From: Amblyomma americanum
Taxonomy: Eukaryota; Arthropoda; Arachnida; Ixodida; Ixodidae
Length of the DNA stretch: 64,000 bases
Direction of reading: 5' to 3'
Assembly (NCBI RefSeq): GCF_052857255.1
Contig: NC_135497.1
Location: forward strand, 118,744,744 to 118,808,743
Part shown: positions 45,601-53,000 of the stretch, piece after piece
How the letters are laid out: every line of letters starts with the position of its first letter
Position numbering within the stretch: position 1 is the stretch's first letter
Translations under genes and position numbers: made by a program
The notes under the pieces: model-generated
The model's input: the letters and a program-made list of their open reading frames with translations, nothing else
Told to the model about the DNA's origin: nothing
Databases searched by the model: none

Positions 45601-47469
45601 TCTAATATTCGGTCGAATAGTAAAGTATTCAGTATTAGATTCGATCCGAATATTTGGTATCTGAAATCTTGAAGAATTCATCTTGAGTGAATAACATTTC
45701 TGGAACTCTTGCGTCATGTGGTTCCGGTTCGGCGTATCTCCTCCGGGATGACATTGCTGCGCGCATGCAACTAGAGCCCCAACTCTGCGCCTGTGCCTGC
45801 ACTCCTGTGTGTATGCCAGCCACAGATGCGAGCACAAGGGGGCGCGGCACCCCGAGCTGTATCTGCCAGGTGTCTGTGGCTGCACTACTTGAGGCGTGCA
45901 CATGTCATAAACGGCACGGTGGTGCGCATCAATAGAGAAATTTGGCATAGCGTGCTGCCAGCATGCACGCGCTGATTGGTACCGATAAGGCAGGTGGGCA
46001 AACAGCTGGCCAGCACCCTCAAGAAGATCTGTGCATGCACAGTGGCTGCCCGGGGAAGTGGATTGCGACAGCAGCAGTGAATTGTGCTGTGCTAAATCTC
46101 TCTAATCGGAGGACGCGCTGCTCCCTTGACTTCCACGCAAAGAGTCTGAGGTGGCTGCAAGGGCCACAGTCACTCTTCTGCATGTGAAATTCGTGAATAA
46201 AGCTTGACGGTGTGAGCATGACAGGGAGCTAGCACGAGGCACATTGAGATGGGTGCCGCTTTCCGACGCCTGATGCGTGGTGGTGCTGGACACTCAGTAC
46301 ACCTAGCAGGTATCATGGAAGTATTGCTTAAAAGAGCAGCAGCTGCGTAATGATGCTATTGCAATTAATACCAATAGTCGGGAGTCTCATAGGTAGGTCC
46401 CACACCCCACAAATATATCTGCTGTGCATGTAGGTCGACTCTCCCAACTTCCAATGGCAGTTTTTGCAGGGGGCTGACACAGCTTCAATGCATTCCCTTT
46501 TTTTTTTTTATGTAATGCCCTTGTGTGTTAGAAAATGTGCGATTTTGAAAATGCCTGTTGTGCTGAGCAACTTTTTTTGTGTGCCAGAAGTGTTCGAAAT
46601 ATTCGCTGCGAAATTATTCTAAGAAAATTACTATTCGCTTCGAATTTTCTTTAAACCAAAAAGCCGCTACTATTTCACAGGCCTAGTTTTAAAAAGTTTT
46701 TTTTTTTTTGCTTTGACCTTAAAAATGTCAAGTTCAGGAAACAAAGCTCAAAGATAAAATCCCACAGTCCTTTGCCTGCTTGTCAGAGTATAGAAACTTT
46801 TTAACGTAAAACAAGTTCATTTTCACTTACTGGAAAGATTGATACCAGCTTTTACTATAATAGTTTTAGGTAGCTGTACATCATTACAGGAACATTCACT
46901 TGGCTTTGCTGCCTGTTTTGTAGCGTCTGTCACATAGAAAAACAGGAAATGCTGCAGTGTCCCACTATGGTAAACCACTTGGAACCAAGAACTTCAGCTT
47001 TGGAACCAAGGTGAAGTTTTTCTATGAGCAGAGGTACTCAAAAAACTCACCGAACCATCAAAATTGCTTTAAAATTAAGCAAAAGGTAATTTTATTCATC
47101 ATAAAATGGTATTGGCATAAAAACATTAGCACCAAGGAAGCTCCTAGCGCATGCCACCGAGAAAAACTATAGAATGTGCAGGGCGTAAGCCTTTGACTAC
47201 TCACTGCAGTCATTTTGGCAACTTTTTGTTTTCTTGTCATTTCTTAAGTCTGTGGGAGTTGCAGCAGCCAACATGGATCAGTATTTTTGCTGTTTTGAAA
47301 TGTTTCACTCAACACCACCGTCTAAACGAAGGCCGTTATTCTAATATGTGACCAGTAGAGTGCTTTACAGTGATACTCATTTTCCTCTACAGCTGCAGCC
47401 CCATCCAAGCCAGCAAAGGCGCATGAAGAGGATCCAGAAATGTTGGAGCTTGCTAAGTGGGCTTCTTGA
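24476..47469 (+). CDS. CHMP4: CHMP4 (Snf7/Vps32), ESCRT-III core subunit; 5 exons (gene span)
   Basis: The main filament-forming ESCRT-III protein. It polymerises on the cytosolic face of membranes for multivesicular-body budding, cytokinetic abscission and membrane repair, and is recruited by ALIX and CHMP6 and disassembled by VPS4. Exons 24476-24659, 29071-29248, 30596-30710, 37007-37130 and 47393-47469 sum to 678 nt, all phases fit, and give 225 aa, the same size as vertebrate CHMP4B. Seen in order: N-terminal MSFFAKMFGGGKG membrane anchor, the basic helix 1 AIQRLREIEEMLNKKQDFLE, helix 2 with KRKRRYEKQLAQIDGTL and EYQREALENA, acidic helices DELLEELETLEQQELDE, and the C-terminal helix EMLELAKWAS that in other CHMP4 proteins binds the ALIX Bro1 domain. 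The introns are 4.4, 1.3, 6.3 and 10.3 kb and are loaded with mobile elements, yet every splice site is consensus GT-AG. Confidence 0.97.
26094..26329. mobile_element. MITE with about 34-bp terminal inverted repeats
   Basis: The left end CAGGGTCATCCACTCTTTAA and the right end (reverse complement CAGGGTCATCCTCTCTTAGT) remain paired inward to AACACGCG. TA dinucleotides flank both ends. The element is 236 bp, non-coding, and consistent with a TA-targeting Tc1/mariner-type MITE. Confidence 0.8.
26488..26719 (+). mobile_element. Ruka-type SINE
   Basis: tRNA head GGTGGCTTAGTGGTTATGGT and B box GGTTTGATTCC, then the standard body and ending in TTAAACCTCATTCACCCAG. A perfect 12-bp duplication TAAACTAGTATG flanks it (26476-26487 and 26720-26731). 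Confidence 0.88.
27313..27545 (+). repeat. Degraded Ruka-type SINE
   Basis: The head CAGTGGCTCAGTGGTTAGGG and body words TCGATGGAGGTGAAACTC, CACGTTAAAGAAATCCAGGT follow the Ruka order but with many substitutions and indels. An older copy without a clear target-site duplication. Confidence 0.7.
27767..28000 (+). mobile_element. Ruka-type SINE
   Basis: A well-preserved copy (CCGCGGTGGCTTAGTGGTTA, GGGTTCGATCCCGGCC, TCGATGGAGGCGAAATTCTA). It is flanked by a perfect 16-bp duplication AAGGATGTGTTGATTG at 27751-27766 and 28001-28016. Confidence 0.92.
28471..28718 (+). mobile_element. Ruka-type SINE
   Basis: A well-preserved copy ending in (CTAAA)-type repeats. It is flanked by the 9-bp duplication TAAAACATG at 28462-28470 and 28719-28727. 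Confidence 0.9.
29071..29248 (+). CDS. CHMP4: CHMP4 exon 2
   Basis: Acceptor TTTTTGTTTCAG, donor GTGAGT at 29249. It encodes AALAALKRKRRYEKQLAQID through KALKNAHEN, the most conserved part of the ESCRT-III core. The final Met codon is split AT|G. Confidence 0.97.
29249..30595 (+). other. CHMP4 intron 2
   Basis: A 1.35-kb intron. Apart from a possible SINE fragment near 29655-29830, no feature is recognised. Confidence 0.9.
29655..29830 (+). repeat. Putative tRNA-derived SINE fragment
   Basis: GTGCAGTGATACAGCAGTTA with AAGCAATGCGCCACTGCCCT resembles the minus-strand head at 756-800. Weak internal promoter boxes and no target-site duplication found. Confidence 0.3.
30596..30710 (+). CDS. CHMP4: CHMP4 exon 3
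   Basis: Acceptor CTCTTGTAG at 30595, donor GTAAGG at 30711. It encodes DVDKVHDLMDEVQEQQEIAS through DVDE, the autoinhibitory helices of the Snf7 fold. Confidence 0.95.
31555..32385. mobile_element. Probable non-autonomous DNA element with CATATAATACGAGG-type ends
   Basis: The word CCCTCATATAATACGAGGTG at 31557 recurs inverted at the right end as CCCGCATATAATATGAG and again as CACCTCGTATTATATGCAC (reverse strand, 32313-32385). The inverted arrangement around a roughly 800-bp interior suggests terminal and subterminal repeats of one element. Exact ends and duplication are not resolved. Confidence 0.4.
33051..34389 (+). mobile_element. mariner transposon, inactive copy
   Basis: A 1.34-kb element with about 30-bp inverted ends (CAACCTTGGTCCGTAAAATT at left; the right end reads CAACCTTTGTCCGCAAGGTT on the other strand). 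TA follows the right end, and the left TA has drifted to TG. The transposase frame runs 33265-34308. Confidence 0.9.
33265..34308 (+). pseudogene. mariner transposase pseudogene (DD34D)
   Basis: Starts MDVHLEQRVNIKFCAKLGKT with the mariner N-terminal helix-turn-helix, linker, then AEDETWCFHYDP (first Asp), FHDNPRPHTA (second Asp) and PPYSPDLSSCDFFLFP (third Asp). The spacing between the second and third Asp is 34 residues, the mariner signature. The frame is broken by in-frame stops at about 33562, 33913 and 33949, and the C-terminus is frameshifted after about 34190. All three catalytic Asp codons persist. Confidence 0.92.
34877..35936. mobile_element. 1.06-kb TIR element with internal foldback
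   Basis: The left end CCGTATTTACGCTCATAATT and right end (reverse complement CCGTATTTACGCGCATAATT) pair for at least 26 bp and are flanked by TA on both sides. No transposase is seen. The interior carries a long inverted repeat (35320-35487). It is likely a non-autonomous TA-targeting element; superfamily not assigned. Confidence 0.8.
35320..35487. repeat. Long inverted repeat (hairpin), 73-bp arms
   Basis: Arm 35320-35392 is the imperfect reverse complement of 35415-35487 (CTGCTTGTCGGCGCCTTATC versus CTGCTTGTCAGCGTCTTATC on the other strand), with a 22-nt loop. Roughly ten mismatches are seen by eye over 73 bp. Confidence 0.85.
36635..36783 (-). repeat. Truncated Ruka-type SINE
   Basis: The minus-strand Ruka body (GGGTTTAACGTCCCAAAGCG to GGCCTCTAGAATTTTGCC) lacks the tRNA head. 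Confidence 0.85.
37007..37130 (+). CDS. CHMP4: CHMP4 exon 4
   Basis: Acceptor TTTTTGTGCAG, donor GTAAGT at 37131. It encodes DELLEELETLEQQELDEKLI and the acidic/Pro-rich linker to PSKT. Ends in phase 1. Confidence 0.97.
37470..39653 (-). mobile_element. Tigger/pogo-type DNA transposon, apparently complete
   Basis: A 2184-bp element. The left end CAGTAAAAGCTCGTTAATTC and right end (reverse complement CAGTGAAAGCTCGTTAATTC) differ by one base in 23 and are flanked by TA on both sides (37468-69, 39654-55). CGAATTAAC-type words are repeated several times just inside the right end. One uninterrupted transposase frame lies on the minus strand. Confidence 0.95.
37588..39120 (-). CDS. Tigger-type transposase, intact, with C-terminal PIP box
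   Basis: The ATG at 39120 gives 510 aa. The frame stays open 29 codons upstream, but MATPAKRPKYNQAKDLATKV is the family-like start. Order: CENP-B-type N-terminal helix-turn-helix (about 10-60), second CENP-B/Tc5-type DNA-binding domain (about 70-140, with GLLARFRSRHNLTFKSVCGE), then the DDE_1 catalytic core with FNADETALF (D176), VVDNCSAH (D281) and LQPMDQGII (D312), a DD30D spacing. An acidic C-terminal region ends in QTTITNFFAK, a PCNA-interacting (PIP) motif Q-x-x-I-x-x-F-F. PCNA binding is known for Drosophila pogo transposase. There are no stops or frameshifts, so it may encode active protein. Confidence 0.93.
   Translation of the reverse strand: MATPAKRPKYNQAKDLATKVEILKVLKHGVSRSDVMVKYDVKRTTLATYVKNENSIMEAFDSEAYGDKRKRLRTAAHPELEEAVMRWIRNAREAYLPVSGPLICAQAERFATKMNLEEFKASEGLLARFRSRHNLTFKSVCGERASVDEDRIEEWRITGLREHLAAYDAPNIFNADETALFFKALPDKTIPFKGDPCTAGKRSKERVTVLLAANMTGTERLPLLVIGKAQKPRCFKNARRLPVEYQANRKAWMTSSIFQSWLHQMDRRFRAEKRKVLMVVDNCSAHCKVSGLEWIKLVFLPPNTTAALQPMDQGIIQHIKCKYRKHVLQRMLLCMEAGKKYDLTLLSALNILAHEWDNTPTAVIANCFRHSGFVQPNCGVGELPTEAADATTEDDSCFDSVLPPAVRLADYVSIDDGVAIAGQLTEDEIIQEVTGANNDDSSEDDTCEHLPQTPKRTVKEAAEALSVLEDFCEQIPDGSRAAEHLAAVRAIVAAQIRPKKQTTITNFFAK
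39658..40156 (-). repeat. BEL/Pao 3' LTR (left copy)
   Basis: About 499 bp, near-identical in layout to 44538-45032 with scattered substitutions and small indels. It is the 3' LTR relative to the element's minus-strand orientation. Confidence 0.9.
40183..41592 (-). pseudogene. BEL/Pao pol segment: post-RT region, RNase H, fused to integrase tail
   Basis: A long open stretch of 469 codons. It holds the BEL peptidase_A17-like region, the RNase H-like motifs FCDTSQRAYGACAYL and YWTDSSITLHWL, then LRVGGQLHFS, after which the frame passes directly to TGRIVELIHG and RRPVQLLYLL, the extreme C-terminus of a BEL integrase. The zinc-binding and catalytic integrase core, about 300 or more residues, is missing at about 40311. 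The deletion is in frame. Confidence 0.85.
41608..43176 (-). pseudogene. BEL/Pao protease and reverse transcriptase, broken
   Basis: The upstream part (41923-43176) has the DUF1758-type aspartic protease with IVDGGSNRTFI (Asp at about 42998) and reaches RT motif A, LTADIERAFLQI. A break at about 41880-41923 separates it from the RT half with VPFGTEASPFLL and FYVDVLLGA. The catalytic YVDD box is changed to YVDV at 41701-41712, which should abolish polymerase activity. Confidence 0.85.
43250..44500 (-). pseudogene. BEL/Pao gag-like region, broken
   Basis: A DUF1759-type gag segment (MTGEWYDDAVNILSKRFGDN at 43885 downward, HLAHLRPLPSV) followed by Cys/His knuckle-like stretches near 43180-43330. 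Several frameshifts and stops separate the pieces. Confidence 0.75.
44512..44529 (-). promoter_or_regulatory. BEL/Pao primer-binding site
   Basis: TGGTGCCGAAACCCGGGA on the minus strand, 8 nt inside the 5' LTR. It begins with the TGG complementary to a tRNA CCA end. The tRNA identity is not assigned. Confidence 0.65.
44538..45032 (-). repeat. BEL/Pao 5' LTR (right copy)
   Basis: Pairs with 39658-40156. Its outer end is followed by TAGC, the same four bases found outside the left LTR. Confidence 0.85.
45575..46685. mobile_element. hAT-type non-autonomous element
   Basis: The left end TAGCCTTTGCGAATTATTCA and right end (reverse complement TAGGCCTGTGAAATAGTAGC) are short imperfect inverted repeats. 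The flanks GTTTTAGC (45567-45574) and GTTTTAAA (46686-46693) agree at 6 of 8 positions, matching the 8-bp duplication of hAT elements. AT-rich subterminal zones carry CGAATATT words. No transposase is seen in the 1.11-kb body. Confidence 0.6.
47393..47469 (+). CDS. CHMP4: CHMP4 exon 5 (terminal)
   Basis: Acceptor TTTTCCTCTACAG at 47392. It encodes PAAPSKPAKAHEEDPEMLEL and AKWAS followed by TGA. It carries the C-terminal helix equivalent to the ALIX-binding segment of CHMP4 proteins. Confidence 0.96.
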
Positions 47470-47666
47470 ACAAATGACTGCTTTTCACACCGCCTGTTCC
47501 TTGATGCCTGCAGGCAGCACTTTCAGTAAGTTGAATGAGTTCTAGGATTTTGCAGTGACATGCAGGCATGAAGCCTCAAAATAATGTGTATTCTTCGGAG
47601 GTGGCTTTTATGCGGTCTTGCTAAAAACCGTGTAAGTGTGAGTGTGACTTTGATGAGCAAATATTG

Positions 47667-47672
47667 AATAAA
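47667..47672 (+). terminator. CHMP4: CHMP4 poly(A) signal
   Basis: AATAAA 198 bp after the stop codon, the first one downstream in sense orientation. Confidence 0.65.
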
Positions 47673-49008
47673 CAATTGACTGAGCTCTTCAGTTATTGCT
47701 GATGCAGAGGAAAATTAGAAAGAAAAACTACAGAGCACTAGGAAGACCACTTGTTACCCCTATAAAAAAAAACTTTCTGTGAACAGCTTGTGTAAGCAGT
47801 GACCAAAGTGACAATTTCAGGCCATGTTACAGCATGGGCTCTTTTTGAACATGCTGTGAGGAAATGGGAAATGCAAGGCTAATTATCTTTTCACCATTTG
47901 TGGTGAAAAGATATTCTCGACATGCCGGATCACAGCAAGCTTTGTTGCGAAGTCCAGATTCTTGCTCTTTTTTACGTCCGTAGATGCCATAGCTCACTAG
48001 ATGACAGCAGTCACGCACGCTACAATCGGTGCGTTGAAACAAGACACGCACAAGAAAAACGCGACAGGCCCTGCACTGGCCGATGGAGTCGTTGGCATTG
48101 ATTGAGGAGTCAGCGAAGGAATGACAAAGGCACAGAGGGGAATGAAGTACAGAGAGGGAGAAAACTCAGCGGAAATGCCCCGTTGGTGCTAGTTGTGCCA
48201 GTCATGGGGCGCCGTGGGCGCAACCACCGCCTCGCTCTTTCCAGTTTTCTCATCTGCCTCGCCAGTGAGGAAGGCGCTGCCCTCACTTACGACCGGTTTG
48301 GCCGGCTTTCTCTCTCTTTCTTTCCCAAGGAGGCATGGCTTGTGAACATTGCCGCTCGCCTCTGTGCCGCACATTGTGCGACTGGAGATGCGAGTGTCTT
48401 TCGGGAAAGCGCACCTTCCAGGGGCCCAGTGCGTCATTCGAAATATCGAATGGCCGGCGAAACTAAAGTTCGATATACTACGCAACTTTCCTATACTTTT
48501 ACATAGTATTTTCTAGGGGATAATCTTTGTGTTCGATATAGCCAATAATTCGAAATATGCGGGTTCAGTATATCTGGGTTCGACTGTATTTAACTACAGG
48601 GTGCATCTGCTTCTGTGCTTTGTTTGGTTCTTGATTTGCGAGTGCTAAGCATTGAAGACTCAGCTCTGTGAACTTGAGACCATCAGTACTGCCATTACGA
48701 TGTACAGTATCAAGCCGAACCAGTGCCTGATGCACCTACTTTATGGTACTCAGTGAAAGCCCATTAATTCGAACTTCAAAAGACTGGATAAAACTGTCAA
48801 GACTCACTTCCATCATGGTAAATTTGCTGAAAAACTGCGTAATGGTCGCCTGGTTTTGAGATGAGAACAGCGCAACAGCAACTGTGTTTTACATTTCCAT
48901 CATTGCTTTATCGTGCACACACTGCCAGGAGCGTTGAAACGGAAGCGTTGCAAAATAGTAAGGGTGTCCTCAGCATTTCTCACGGTGCGACACGGTAGCT
49001 GTGGAGCC
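47673..49008. other. Intergenic DNA with Tigger-type transposon ends
   Basis: No gene is recognised. Two Tigger-like ends are seen: an inverted right end finishing GGGTTCGACTG at 48586 (followed by TA), and a left end CAGTGAAAGCCCATTAATTC at 48751. Neither has a clear partner. Confidence 0.5.
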
Positions 49009-49588
49009 TGTTGCAAATGGGTTGCAAGCCCCAAGGGTAGCGTTGGCCTGGCGGCCTGGGGCAAAGCTGGAAACATCCGAAGGTCCCGGCAAAGGATGAG
49101 TCGACTGGCAACAGAACAACTTGTTTATTCTGGCATCGCAAAAGAGCAGCCGGTCAGGGCGACCACGTTACTCGAAGGAAGAAATCGGAAGTCACTCTGG
49201 CGTCCGGGGCAGCTCCCTTTATACCCACGGAGTCGAGGGCAAGAAGGAACGGCTTGGGATGAGGCGCCCGATACGGCGACGCTCTGACATGTTCAGACGT
49301 GACGTGCGCGTCCGCCGGGCCGGCGCCGGTCAGACCTCCTCGCCTCCCAGTTGGGGAGCTCCTCTCCCCAGCTGCCGCGCTTTGACAAGCGTGGGCACCA
49401 ACATGCACACACACACACACACACACGCACACACGACGACACGTGGCATTGAAACCTGCCTGGACGCGCTTGGCGGGAGGCGTTGCGGCAGCGAAGAACG
49501 GGCCCAAAATGACCGCCACTTTGAATGAAGCCCCGGCGTCCGTTGCATCCGCGCCGGCTATACCGCGCGTCGTAGGCGAAACGTAACA
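49009..49588 (-). repeat. Ty3/gypsy 3' LTR (left copy)
   Basis: 580 bp. On the minus strand it has TATAAA at 49218-49223 and AATAAA at 49124-49129 in the expected order. It contains a (CA)n run at about 49407-49435. Confidence 0.93.
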
Positions 49589-50072
49589 GACCGCCCCGCC
49601 GGGAGAAGGAGATCCCGATACTCAGGGGACTGCATCCGCTGTCCAGAGGGATGTTGCTCGATGATGCTTGTAATCGAAACCGGTCGTTCGTCCCTCGACG
49701 TTGCTTGAGCGCAGCGCACAGAGAAGGCCTCGTTCTCAGGTTCAGGACCACACAGGGCACTGCAAAGTCACTTCGGGAGAGTTGCCATTTTTGTGCTCGT
49801 TCCCAGCAAGCGTTAGAACTACGCCGAAACGCAACCGCTCAGTTGGCAAGTACGAGACAACCCTCACTAAGCTCTGCCAGGCTCTTTCCCCTTTTATACT
49901 ACTGCCTAGTTCCTTACAGTAGTCAAGCAGCACTCAGAACGCGTCCACAAATGAGAAAATTGCACTAGAAAGCACGTCATCACTTTGAAACACTAAACAA
50001 AAGCAATATGTTAAAAATCCTGCCTCAGGAAGAAGACATCAGTAACAAACAACTTTGAGGCGGATTCCTACG
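49589..50072 (-). other. Gypsy element 3' region
   Basis: On the minus strand, DNA between the pol stop and the 3' LTR. A purine/G-rich stretch (GGCGGGGCGG) just before the LTR is the candidate polypurine tract. No integrase motif (HHCC or DDE) is seen. Confidence 0.6.
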
Positions 50073-53000
50073 TTAGGGGCTTCGACTTAAGCCATCGGCG
50101 TTACCGTTGAGACTCCCCTTTTTGTAACGCACCTCAAAGGAATATTGTTGCAAAGCGAGGCTCCAGCGCAGGAGGCGGCCATTTTTGGGAGAGATGGTCT
50201 GCAGCCATTGGAGAGGGCAGTGATCCGTCTCAATGATAAACCTCGAGGCGGCTAGGTAGCATGACAATTTCTGAACGGCCCACACGAGACACGCACACTC
50301 TTTCTCGGTGGCGCTGTACGCCTGCTCACGACAGGTCAGCTTACGACTAGCATACAGGACGGGGTGTTCCACTTCTCCATTGTCCCTTTGGCACAGTACA
50401 ACGCCCATGCCTCGCTCACTAGCATCGCACTGAACAACGAACCCTTTTGTGTAGTCTGGCGATCGTAGCACAGGCTGGCTTGTTAGGGCGCTCTTTAGGG
50501 CGCTAAAAGCTCTTTCCTTTGTCTTGCCCCAGACGACTGTTTGGGGCTCTGTTTTTCTTAGAGCATCCGTCAGGGGAGCCGCGATATCGGAGTACCTGGG
50601 GATGTACCTCTGATAGTAGCCGGCGACACCTAAGAACGACCGAATATCGGTCTTCGTGCGCGGTTGCGGGAAGTCTCGCACAGCGGCCACCTTTATTTCA
50701 GAGGGGCGGCGACGACCCTGTCCAATCACGTGACCGAGGTAGACAACCTCGGCCTGTGCTAATTGGCACTTGGGAGCCTTGACTGTCAAGCCCGCTTCGC
50801 GCAGCCGGGTTAGCACTGCCCGCAAGTGTGCCATATGCTCAGACCAGGATGCGGAGAATATCGCTACGTCGTCTAAATACGGTAAAGCGAATTCTTCCTG
50901 TCCCCGCAACACTTTGTCCATGAGGCTTGAAAAGCAGTATGGCGCGTTCTTCAAACCAAAACTCAAAACTTTAGGACGGAATGTTCCCATTGGTGAGATG
51001 AACGCCGCATACCTACTAGCCTCTTCTGTAAGTGGAACCTGCCAATAACCCCTGACAAGATCTAGGGTGGAAATAAACTGAGCGCTACTAACTTTCTCAA
51101 GGCGCTCCTCGATGTTAGGGATCGGATAAATTTGATCCTTAGTAATGGAATTAAGCCTGCGGTAGTCGACGCAAGGACGAGGTTCCTTGCCCGGTACCTC
51201 AACTAAAATCAAAGGGGAGGTATAATCACTCTCACCCGCCTCAATAACACCGAGCTGTAGCATTTTCTTTACCTCAGCCTCCATAATATCGCGCTGGCGG
51301 GGTGACACCCGGTACGCCTTGGATCGTACTGGCTCTGGGGAGGTAAGTTCTATATCATGAGTAAGGACAGAAGTCCTACCAGGCCTATCAGAGAACTGAC
51401 CTTGAAACTCTTGTAAGAGTTGGTGTAGTTCGGTTTTCTGCTCAGCCGACAGCAGTGCTTTAATTATTAAGTCACTAATGACCTGATCAGTGTCTTCCCT
51501 GTTCGTCACTGAGCCTAGTCCCGGAAGCTCGACCGGAAGCTCTTCTAACTTTCCCGTGTCGGGCATTTCCTCTCCAGTACCTGATGCCTTCAACGTTACA
51601 GGCTCAATTTTATCCAGTTCTGACGTGCTCGGAATATCAGCTTGCTGCGCCTCCGACCCTTTTTCATTGTTCGACAACGTCGGCCCCGCAACTACCGCCT
51701 TTGCAGCGAGCTCCCGAACTCTCGATCTGGTTAAGGCCTGAACGCTAGCCTCACCAAACAAAAGCCCCTTCTCGCGCAGGAGGTGATCGGACCTGTTCGA
51801 AAATAGGTACGGGTACTGGGGGGGCAGCATAGATGACACTACGGCCTCCGTCTCAAGTGCTCCGAAAGGTCCTTCAATAAGCACTTTTGCTACGGGCAGA
51901 CACACGCTATGAGCTTCCAAGGCTTGCTTGATCCATGCGCACTCGCCCGTGAACATATCGGGTTCTACGTAAGAGGGGTGAACTACATCCATTGTAGCTG
52001 CGGAATCACGAAGCACTCGGCACTCTTTCCCGTTCACGAGGAAGTCTCGCATGTAAGGCTCGAGAAGCTTCATGTTCTCGTCAGTGCTACATAATGACAA
52101 ACACACAACTTTTGTTTTTGTTTCTGGACACTGCGCCGAAAAGTGGCCCGGCTTCTGGCACGTATAACACACGCGCGCTTGCCTCGTCTCGAACCGCTTT
52201 CTGCGTTCGGCTTCGGCTGCCGCCGTCTCCTTACGTTCGGTCGGACTGCTTTCACTCGCATCCGCACTACGTGTGTCCCCCCTTGCTCTCATGGGTGTGA
52301 ACTTCGGCCTCTCAGACTTGGAGCCAAATTCACCCTTTTGACCGTCCTTAGCTCCGCGAGCCCGACGCGTCACAAACTCCTCGGCTAGCTCGGCGGCTTT
52401 AGCCACTGTACTAACGTCTGGCCTATCCAAGACCCAGTACCGCACGTTCTCAGGTAACCGACTATAAAACTGTTCTAGCCCGAAACACTGCAGAATTTTC
52501 TCGTGGTCACCAAACGCTTTCTCTTCTTTGAGCCACTCCTGCATGTTTGACATAAGCCTGTAGGCAAACTCTGTATATGACTCACTTCTGCCTTTTTCAT
52601 TTTCCCGAAACTTCCGACGGAACGCCTCCGCTGACAGCCTGTACTTTTTTAGCAGACTCGATTTCACTTGGTCGAAATCCTCTGCCTCCTCTCTCTTCAA
52701 GCGAGCGACTACGTCGGCCGCCTCGCCGGGTAACAAAGTGAGCAAGCGCTGTGGCCACGTTTCCTGAGAGAACCCCTGCTTCTCGCACGTTCGCTCAAAG
52801 TTAACCAGGAACAAACCAATGTCCTCTCCAAGCTTAAACGGCCGCATCAGGTCAGTCATTTTGAACGATACCCGTTCTCCTGCACCGTGTGCCTGACTTC
52901 CATTACGAGCGCGTTCCATCTCTACCTCGAGACGCTTCATTTCCAAAGCGTGTTGACGGTCGCGCTCTTCTTTATGTTCGCGCTCGTCTTTCTCTTTTTG

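Larger units (their letters stand above)
37131..47392 (+). other. CHMP4 intron 4
   Basis: A 10.3-kb intron, about 85% made of three insertions: Tigger (37470-39653), BEL/Pao (39658-45032) and a hAT-type element (45575-46685). The rest is anonymous. Confidence 0.9.

Noticed and set aside
48102..48506. 134-codon + strand frame
   Set aside because: No recognisable motif, lies among Tigger-type debris, and has an equally long antisense frame.
49293..49760. 155-codon - strand frame over the left LTR
   Set aside because: LTR sequence with a CA repeat translated as Val-Cys runs; the counterpart exists in the other LTR.
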